Assembly: GCA_943704525.1 (NCBI GenBank)
Contig: CALSCQ010000210.1
Coordinates: 1-29,363 of the forward strand
Source of the DNA: Pigoraptor vietnamica
Lineage: Eukaryota > Opisthokonta > Filasterea
Length of the DNA stretch: 29,363 nt
Direction: 5' to 3'
The position numbers and the translations under genes are program-made. The notes under the pieces are model-generated. The model was given only the letters and a program-made list of their open reading frames with translations. It was not told the origin of the DNA and searched no databases. Each line of letters begins with the position of its first letter. Position 1 is the stretch's first letter. Of this stretch, positions 18,414-29,363 are shown piece by piece.

Positions 18414-19474
18414 GGCGGGTCAGGCGCACGGGCGCCGACGGAAGAGTGTGGTTGTGGGGGTGGTAAAGGGGAAGGCAGTGAAGGCCGAGTTGAAGGTGCA
18501 ATAGTGAAGGCTGAGACTCTTTCTCACACTTTACGAAGTGGACAATTAAGCCACATTCCACGTTTTTGCTTCATACGAAAATTCACTATCAAACCAGTAT
18601 GATATGATGCTAACGTCCGCATTATTCTACTATTCATTTGAATTGGTGCGTTGATGTTGGAAACCGTGACAACCAGTCGATGCCAACCCAAACTTCAGAG
18701 GAAAATCGAAGAAGACACAAACACGGCGTGTTCGTCCGAACTCCGCTCCCGTTCGTCGCATTATGCAATCCGACGCAGGAGAGCGCCTTAATTGACTGCC
18801 GATCTCACGCTCATAAAGTGAGTTGGGAATTGGATGGCTTTGGGCCGGTCAAGGTTACCGTCGAAATGCATGTCGACGACCAAGGCCGCAACTCATTAAA
18901 CTGTTGCTTCACCCTTACGCTCTTGGGGCACTCTGAAACGAAGGCGCGAAGTGGCCAGTTGTCGGAAGGAGATCGAAGTCGACTGGCTGAGTAGAGACAC
19001 AAACGACCTTCGCGCACGCGGCGCTCACGTCCACAGCCCGTCAGCCCCCTCTTACGACAACTCGTCAGTCTCTTTCAATGCGACAGAGACGCGCCGTCCG
19101 TTTCGCGTCTTGCTGGCTCTTTAATCAGCCTAGTGTGTAGTGTGGGACCATGGCAATGGAATGTGCCGTAGTACCGCGCAACAGCTGACCGACATTATCC
19201 GGGACTCTTACATTGAACACCTGCCGATTTCCACCAAATTCTGCGGCAGTCTCCAATTTAATCCGTGCAATGGAATGTACCGTGCAGATGGCTGTGCACG
19301 CATGCACACACCGAGACACACAGCGCAGAGACGCTCTTTCCCACGCACAAGTGGGAGTCGCGTGCTGAAAACTCACAGTCATTGAGTGGCTCTCTTTACG
19401 TTTCCTTCTCTCCGTGGTTCAGTCTCTAATTTCTCTCCATCGAAAGGCGCACTCGGCCCATAACAGTCACAGAA
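18414..19474. other. Shared 5' region of CAPS2 and RUVBL2
   Basis: At 1,061 bp this is the largest divergent spacer in the window. Its middle (18500-18700) is clearly less GC-rich than the genes. It contains one doubtful open frame (18680-18994), listed separately, and two copies of a CAATGGAATGTRCCGT motif (near 19154 and 19267). Confidence 0.6.
18680..18994 (+). CDS. Doubtful hypothetical ORF, 104 aa
   Basis: An uninterrupted frame beginning with ATG in the CAPS2-RUVBL2 spacer. The product would contain a block (WELDGFGPVKVTVEMHVDD followed by LNCCFTLTLL) with alternating hydrophobic and polar residues that could form beta strands. It lacks low-complexity bias, unlike most chance frames here. 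I recognise no family, see no obvious partner exon, and a reverse-strand frame also exists. It may be a real small gene, an exon of an unrecognised one, or chance. Confidence 0.2.
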   Translation: MPTQTSEENRRRHKHGVFVRTPLPFVALCNPTQESALIDCRSHAHKVSWELDGFGPVKVTVEMHVDDQGRNSLNCCFTLTLLGHSETKARSGQLSEGDRSRLAE

Positions 19475-22350
<2,876 letters not shown>

Positions 22351-22656
22351 GCACGTGATGCCGAGGGCAGGGTCCCTCTAGGATAAAGTTCTAACAAAAC
22401 ATAGCCAGCGCATCAATGCTATTGTCACATGATCATCAGATAGATATGCCGAGCCCACCCAAAGTGCCTCAGCGGCGCGCATGCAAACATTGCAACGCTG
22501 TCGTACACCGATCGCCTCCGCCGGTCACCACCACTCCGCAGCGTAATAAGACGTGTGAGCTTTTATGGACACCACCGCGCGCACACGCGGACACCCCGCG
22601 ACACGACCTCGCGCCTCGCGTGTGCACCGCGCGCGCACACGGCGTCTTGTGCCGCT
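22351..22656. other. Convergent spacer between RUVBL2 and RPL23
   Basis: 306 bp holding both 3' untranslated regions. It has a CACGTGAT just after the RUVBL2 stop and TCACATGATCATC near 22427, but no gene. Confidence 0.65.
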
Positions 22657-23922
<1,266 letters not shown>

Positions 23923-24286
23923 CTTTGCGAAGGATCCCCCACAGGCACGGCGTGCAAAGATGAAAGAGGAGGAAGATGACGGGATGGAGGCCTCGCTTTA
24001 GAAGCGGCTGCTGTCGATGGAGTGCAAAGGGCTGCATGCTGAGGCCAATTATCATACGGGGTGTTGAGGTCGCCAAGCCAAAATAGGTAATCGACAACAC
24101 TGTGTTTCACATAGTTATCTATATATAGTATACATTTGTCAGAATTACTTTGTATGGACAAACGACCCCTATTTATCCTACTTCTAGCTGGTTGTTGTGT
24201 AACAGCACGTGCGCACGTTGTAACATTCCTCGACCGTTCAGTTTTGAAGCGCAAACATCACTCAAACCTCGTGCACTTCGTGAACC
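23923..24286. other. Shared 5' region of RPL23 and TYW3
   Basis: A 364-bp spacer with a relatively AT-rich centre. TATATATA at 24120-24127 lies 160 bp from the TYW3 start and 198 bp from the RPL23 start and may serve as a core promoter element. No TCACGTGA octamer is present, unlike two other shared 5' regions. Confidence 0.6.
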
Positions 24287-25126
24287 ATGGATGTATTCGA
24301 GGCGCACAAGAGGGCCGCTCTTGCGTCCCTCGAGGGCCACGACGATCGAAGCCGCAAGGGCAGCGTGGATGCGCCTATTGTGGGGCTCGTCGGTCGCATT
24401 AACGCGCATCCAGACTACGTCACGACGAGCTCGTGCAGTGGTCGAATTGCCGTCTACCGCGAGGCCGACGGCGTGCGCAAGTTTGGTGGCGAATGGATTG
24501 TCGTGACGCACGATCCCGTCGATCCCGATGGCTTTGCGCGTGACATGGTGACGGCCGAGCGCGAAGGGCGCCTCGGTGTTGCGCCTGAGGGCGATCGCAC
24601 GTCGTGCACGACATATGACAGCGCCTCTGTGACGACGGTGTTTCGCTTCGAGCCGTTTGTTCTCCACTGCGAGTGTCGCACCCTCGAGGGTGCGCAGGGG
24701 CTCTTTCGGACGGCGCTTGCGGCGGGCTTCAAGCAGTCTGGCGTTGTGCTGGGCAAGCGCGCAATTGTCGCCGTCCGAAGCACGCTCAAGCTGGAGGTGC
24801 CACTTGCATGCAATGGCCGCCTACTCGTGACCCCCGACTACCTTCGCTTTATTGCGTCGATGGCAAACGATAAAATGCGCGAGAACGTAGAGCGGATCAA
24901 TCGCCTCGAGACGGCGCTCGCGGCGTATTTCGACGGTGCCGACCAGAAACTGGAGCGAAAGAAGGACAAGCGTGGCCGCGAGCACGCGGGGCGCGGTCGC
25001 GGCGCAGTAAACGCGGATGGGGAAGGCTCTGATCCCCAAGTCGCGTCCGAGGGGACTTCGGTAGCGCCGGCGGAGACGGCTGTGGATGACCACGCGGGCG
25101 CTTTTCCGTGGGGCGACGCCGAGTGA
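24287..25126 (+). CDS. TYW3: tRNA wybutosine-synthesizing protein 3
   Basis: SAM-dependent N4-methyltransferase in the wybutosine pathway, acting on the hypermodified guanosine 37 of tRNA-Phe. Single exon, 279 aa. The N-terminal half has the family signatures DRSRKGSVDAPI, YVTTSSCSGRIAVY, WIVVTHDP and FRFEPFVLHCECRTLEGAQ. The second half has AALAAGFKQSGVVLGKRAIV, AVRSTLKLEVPL and LLVTPDYLRFIASMANDKM. From about residue 220 the chain becomes a charged linker (KKDKRGREHAGRGRG) and an acidic tail (DDHAGAFPWGDAE) without conserved sequence. The start sits in ACCATGG. Converges on PYROXD1, with 101 bp between stops. Wybutosine is made by eukaryotes and archaea, so this supports a eukaryotic nuclear origin. 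Confidence 0.97.
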   Translation: MDVFEAHKRAALASLEGHDDRSRKGSVDAPIVGLVGRINAHPDYVTTSSCSGRIAVYREADGVRKFGGEWIVVTHDPVDPDGFARDMVTAEREGRLGVAPEGDRTSCTTYDSASVTTVFRFEPFVLHCECRTLEGAQGLFRTALAAGFKQSGVVLGKRAIVAVRSTLKLEVPLACNGRLLVTPDYLRFIASMANDKMRENVERINRLETALAAYFDGADQKLERKKDKRGREHAGRGRGAVNADGEGSDPQVASEGTSVAPAETAVDDHAGAFPWGDAE

Positions 25127-25227
25127 GCCGTGCGTTGGAGCACCCGCTCGTCATTCGTTGGAACTGTCCTCGACGACAAACATCCGGGTCCATTGTTCGG
25201 TCCCATGAGCCATTCCTCAACAGGGCT

Positions 25228-27173
25228 TCAGTCGAAGTAGTCCTCGATGTCCACGTCGGGGTCGAGCAGTTGGTCCCACAGCCCGCGCAAGTCGAGCCCG
25301 TCAAGAATGAGGTTCTCGAACGTCTCTTCAAGGTCCGTGTCGCCCACCAGCACCGCCCCGCGCATCCGTCCGTCCGCTGCCGTCATCACGCACTTGACGT
25401 ACTCGTCGCCTCGCGTGACGCGCACGAGCGCCTCTGTCTTGTCGAGGCCCTGCGCATTAAATCGACCCAGCAACACGACCTTGCGACCGAAAAAGGTTGT
25501 CACGTGCGCAAACAGCTCAAAGGAGAAATCCGCGGACACGTCGCCGCCTGTCATGGCAACGGCGGCCGCGTGCGCCATTTGCCGCGCCTGCGCCCACAGC
25601 CTCATCTGTAAAGTTAATGGTCGCCGTGATTAATAACCAAAGTAACGTACAAGGGGACGAGGCGAATGTAGGAAACCCCACACAAACCTCAAAGCGGACA
25701 ATCGAATGCAAAGGCTGTGATTGCCCGCAGGATGCACGTGACAGTCGCCCACACGCACCTGGAACCAGTGCTCGCTGCTCCACTCGGCCGTGCATGCGTC
25801 GCCGGCCGCAAAGACGTCAGGCACAGACGTGCGGAACGAGCGGTCCACTGCAAGGCCCCCATCTGTGGCCTTCGCAAACTGCAATCGCAGCACAACAGCG
25901 TTGATTTCACTGCCATAGAGCACAAAAGTACACGCCCAACCACGCACAATACGGCACATCGCACGCACCTCCGGCCCGCAGAACTCGGTATTGGGCGTCA
26001 CGCCCGTCGCCGAGACGACAAAATCGCAGTCCACGACGACGCCGTTTGTCAGGACAACCCGGACCGGGTACTCGGCACCGGCGTCGCACAGCTCTACGGT
26101 CGCGACTTCGCAGCCCGTCTCGACCCTCAGGGAGCCGCGTCCAGTGCCCCGGAGGTCCATTCCCGCGTGCCACTGCGGGCCAAGCGCGGTGCCGGGAAGT
26201 GCTGCACCAGTCATCTCGCCGTCGCCGGCATCGGAGCCTGCGACTGTGCGATCGTCCGTGCCCATCGTAGGGGCAGCTTTCGGGGAAGCTGCGCGCCGAG
26301 CCATGGCCTCGTCGATTAGGAACTTGGCGGCGCCGGCGTCGAGGAAAGTGGTGCCGATGTCAACGTCGCGAATGGCCCACACGACATCGCAGCTGTGGAT
26401 TTTGTGACTGCGGTGCAGGGTTGCATGGGGACAAGTCAGCGTTCAGCACCAGCGGACAGGCCTTACACTGGTGCGTAAACAACGCAAACATTGTGGGGAA
26501 CGAACTCCAAAGCACACCAATAACACGCACGAATGATGCAGAAAGGTGTCCGCACGAGGGCAAAACTCACGCAAGCTCGAGCGCAATGCCGCCATTGCCC
26601 ACGATGAGGACGCGACGCGCGCCGGACAGCCGCCGCTTGAGGTCTCGCGCGCTCTCCGTGTCACGCACGCCCACGACGTGTGGGTTGCCCTCGCACACAA
26701 GACGGGGACGCGCGCCGCTGCACACGCACACGCGGTCGTATGGAATCTGCATGCCATCTGCGCATACGACGGACTACAAACGCATGATCGACAATTGGGC
26801 ATTATTGGAACGTAATTGGGACAGCGCAAAAACGCGCTCGTCAGCGCACTCACCCGCGCAGTTAAGTCAATGCGAGACACCGAATTTTGGACGATACGAA
26901 GGTTGGGATAATTGGCCGAGTCGAGGGATTTCTCCACTATGTCGAACTCTTCGAGATTGCGAGAGAGCTACATGGGGAACAGGGATAGAGGGCATCTCAG
27001 AAATGTGCTGTACGAATGATCTCGCACGGCACACGTACACGCAGAAACACACAACGCACGCGTACACATTGACACGTGCACCACGAACACACAACAAAAA
27101 TGCACACAAGCACAGAAACACAAAAACAATCGCGCATATGCGCACACACATACATACACGCACGCACGCACAC

Positions 27174-27245
<72 letters not shown>

Positions 27246-27265
27246 GCACACACACACACACACAC

Positions 27266-27303
<38 letters not shown>

Positions 27304-27493
27304 GCACACACACACACACACACACACACGTATGCACACACACCAACAGCGAACGTACCTTTTTAAAGTTGATGATCTGCTTCACGAGCGCCGTCGGCGT
27401 CACGATGACGACACTGTCCTGCGGCCGCAGTGTCGCAAGCGCCTCCGCGCACGTGACGCCGGCAATGCCGCCCCCAATAACAACGTGCCTCAT
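25228..27493 (-). CDS. PYROXD1: Pyridine nucleotide-disulfide oxidoreductase domain protein 1
   Basis: FAD-dependent oxidoreductase of the class I disulfide reductase fold. The animal protein lacks the redox disulfide, is cyto-nuclear and protects the tRNA ligase complex from oxidative damage. Six exons fit: 27493-27359, 26967-26854, 26746-26571, 26407-25969, 25878-25759, 25605-25228 (453 aa). The FAD-binding motif is [14 protein letters not shown] near the N-terminus. Other landmarks are [20 protein letters not shown], the NAD(P) loop [13 protein letters not shown] at about 129-141, [21 protein letters not shown] and [14 protein letters not shown]. The C-terminal domain reads [36 protein letters not shown] and [11 protein letters not shown], as in human. 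The exon 3 acceptor was set at 26747 to keep the frame. Divergent from SIAE. Confidence 0.97.
27165..27333. repeat. (CA)n array with CCGCA interruptions in PYROXD1 intron 1
   Basis: A long CA microsatellite, GT-rich in the gene's sense direction, broken about four times by a CCG. The interruptions are 20-50 bp apart, so the array is a compound repeat of (CA)n-CCG blocks. It ends about 25 bp before the splice donor region at 27358. Confidence 0.9.
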
Positions 27494-27919
27494 TCTCCAC
27501 CTTGAGAGAGAACTGTGAAACAAGGCCCTTCTGCCGGCGATTGAACTTTTTCAGAACCGGGGCGAGCTTGAAAGCGTGTACGCAATGTAACATGACGTCA
27601 TGTACTGAAGGTTTGACTCAGCAGTCTGACGTCTCTCCAGACAGTGAGTTGGACATTCGTCAAGCGATGGGCCCCGCTCCCTCCAGCGCATTGTGTGTGT
27701 GTCTGTCAGCCATGAGTGGGGCGTGTGAGAGAAGCCTTCTCTTCGCTCAGCTTCAATAGTGACCCCCAAGCGGTTACCACCTGTCCGATGACGTCGCCGC
27801 CGCAGCGGGTACACGGCTAACAGAAGTTCGAGACGCGCAACCACATAATACCCTTTTACGGCTGACTCTCTCCAGTCACTCTAGTGCCACATGCATGCAA
27901 TGTGACTGCTGAGGCGCAA
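27494..27919. other. Shared 5' region of PYROXD1 and SIAE
   Basis: A 426-bp spacer with several bZIP-type motifs, listed separately, and no gene of its own. Confidence 0.7.
27590..27634. promoter_or_regulatory. CRE palindrome and AP-1-type site cluster
   Basis: ACATGACGTCATGT (27590-27603) is a perfect 14-bp palindrome containing the full CRE TGACGTCA. TGACTCA, the AP-1/Gcn4 core, follows at 27614-27620, then TGACGTCT at 27627-27634. A further TGACGTCG lies at 27789-27796. Motif identity is seen directly. That a bZIP factor binds here is inferred. Confidence 0.6.
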
Positions 27920-29363
27920 ATGGCGTCGTGGCGGCACGCTTTGGTCGCGTGCGTGATGGCCGCGGTGCTTGTCGCAGCGTGCCTTCTCGCCAACGTGCGC
28001 CTGTCGGCCTTCTGCCCTTCAGAGTCGGATCAAGGCACCACAAAAGATGAGCGGTTGTTGTTATCGGCACCTCCCCGTCGACTGCCATCGTGGGCTCATG
28101 CGCGCCCGCGGCCGGCGCTTACATCGCCCAGTGGAGAGCGCACATTCCGCCTCCCGCGCTTCTTTTCCGACAACATGGTGCTTCAGGGCGCCCCACTCAC
28201 GGCACGCATTTGGGGTGGGTGTGCTTATCAAAAAGTTTGTGTGCCATCGTATCACTCTCATGTCTTGCGCGTGTGTGCGTGTGTGGTTCTCGTGTTGTCG
28301 TGTAGGCCTCGTGTGTGTGCATGCGGTCTATTCACATCCGCGTGTGCATGTGTGCGCAGGGTGGGGTGCGCCCTCTGCGAGCGTTGAAGTGTCGTTCGGC
28401 GGGCACCGTGCGATGACGACCGTGTCTTCAGACGGCACCTGGACAGTCGAGTTTGCGAATGTCCCTCACGGCGGCCCCTACACCCTCCTGCTCCGCTCGG
28501 AATCGGACTCCATTGCGCTGAAGAACGTCATGTTCGGCGACGTCTTCCTCTGCTCGGTGAGCGACAATTCGTTTTGTGTGTGAGTGTGCACATTGCGTCG
28601 TGCAGCCGCGCGTGGCCTTGTTCGCGAGCTCCTCAGTGCTGCTCTCGTGTCGTTAGTCACCCGCCGATGTCCCCCCAGGGCCAGTCAAACATGCAGTTTG
28701 CGCTGTACGACGCATTCAACTCGTCCGCGGAGATCGAGGACTCGATCAACTACCCCAACCTGCGCCTGTTTACTGCGCGGCCGTACTTGTCGCCGACGCC
28801 GGAAACCGACGCATTCTCCGATGTACGTGTAGTGGTGCATGCAGTGTGCAGAGGGGAGGGGAGGGGGTATGTGTGGGTATGTGCGTGGAGTCAGTGTGCG
28901 TGCGGGTTGTTGGCGGGTCGCCAGTGGGTGGATGGGTGGTGTGCGTGCGTGCAAATTAGTGTATCGCTCAACGGGCTCCGTGTTAGGCACAGTGTCTGCG
29001 TGCGACTGAGCTTTTTGGTGCAGGCCATGTCGTACGTTTGGGGACTCTCGAGCCCACGCGTTGTCGATTCGCGACTCGACGACACCCCGGGCAACGGCTA
29101 CTACACAAGCGCAGTCTGGTGGGTCGCGCATAAAGCTCAGTCCATATTGCGGCATGCGCGACTGTTTCGCGGTGTCCCCCATGAGACAGAGTCGATGTGA
29201 GGATGTCGACCGTGCGCTGATTGTGCGGTTGGACAGCTACCTTTTTGGTCGGGATCTCATTCGACAAGACAAAGGGCGGATCGTCGGGCTGCTTATCAGG
29301 TGGGATTGCATGAATCACGCATTCACTCCATGAATACGCAAAGCAGCCCTCCGTCCCCCCCCC
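27920..29363 (+). CDS. SIAE: Sialate O-acetylesterase, partial (5' part)
   Basis: Removes O-acetyl groups from sialic acids in lysosomal or secretory compartments. Exons visible: 27920-28214, 28360-28556, 28679-28822, 29024-29118, 29237-29299 (about 264 residues). The next donor is at 29300 and the gene leaves the window. The N-terminus has a hydrophobic segment (LVACVMAAVLVAACLLANV), a signal peptide or anchor. Then come FRLPRFFSDNMVLQGAP, GWGAPSASVEV, FGDVFLCSGQSNMQFALYDA and SYLFGRDLI-like sequence at YLFGRDLIRQDKGRIVGLLI. The GQSNM motif carries the catalytic serine (about residue 167) of the SGNH-like esterase family. The catalytic histidine would lie beyond the window. A signal anchor followed by a proline-rich linker is longer than in human SIAE. 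Confidence 0.92.

Noticed and set aside
19144-19157. X-box-like GGGACCATGGCAAT upstream of RUVBL2
   Set aside because: The right half-site ends in AAT instead of AAC and the left half-site is imperfect. It is weaker than the site before CFAP100 and over 300 bp from the start codon.
29300-29363. Poly-C run at the right end as a biological element
   Set aside because: The window simply stops in a homopolymer inside an SIAE intron, which more likely marks a contig end or sequencing limit.

Overview
The window is nuclear DNA from a GC-rich, intron-rich unicellular eukaryote. Twelve conserved eukaryotic genes were read exon by exon from GT-AG junctions and matched to remembered family sequences. 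Two encode flagellar-type proteins (CFAP100 and a CAPS2-like EF-hand protein), so the organism probably builds a motile flagellum. Compact genes, many short introns, CNOT11, PYROXD1 and a possible RFX X-box suggest a protist on or near the animal/fungal side of the tree. The sequence alone does not fix the lineage. I saw no bacterial genes, tRNA, rRNA, CRISPR array or recognisable transposon.

Layout: 1-1490 is a decayed minus-strand P-loop NTPase of tentative Crinkler/RHS-like type. About 1945-3045 is a 20-bp-unit minisatellite. Gene space follows: ICMT (-), CFAP100 (+), CNOT11 (-), EMC6 (+), NUDC (-), NUDT6-like (+), CAPS2-like (-), RUVBL2 (+), RPL23/uL14 (-), TYW3 (+), PYROXD1 (-) and SIAE (+, running off the right edge). 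The strand flips at every step, so every neighbour pair is either divergent (shared 5' region) or convergent (shared 3' region).

How the genes relate: most are housekeeping genes, for prenyl-protein methylation, mRNA deadenylation, ER membrane insertion, chaperoning, AAA+ remodelling, translation, tRNA wybutosine synthesis, redox and sialate metabolism. CFAP100, CAPS2, NUDC and RUVBL2 share links to cilia or dynein in other organisms, which may be coincidence. Shared 5' regions carry recognisable motifs: paired TCACGTGA boxes plus an X-box and TATA box before CFAP100, a TCACGTGA box between NUDC and NUDT6, a CGGAA cluster with a TCACGTGG box before EMC6, and a CRE/AP-1-type cluster between PYROXD1 and SIAE.

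Introns are mostly about 60-400 bp. Donors are mostly GTG-type, often GTGCGT. Many introns hold GT-rich simple repeats or short tandem duplications. Exon coordinates are manual readings and have not been tested against transcripts.
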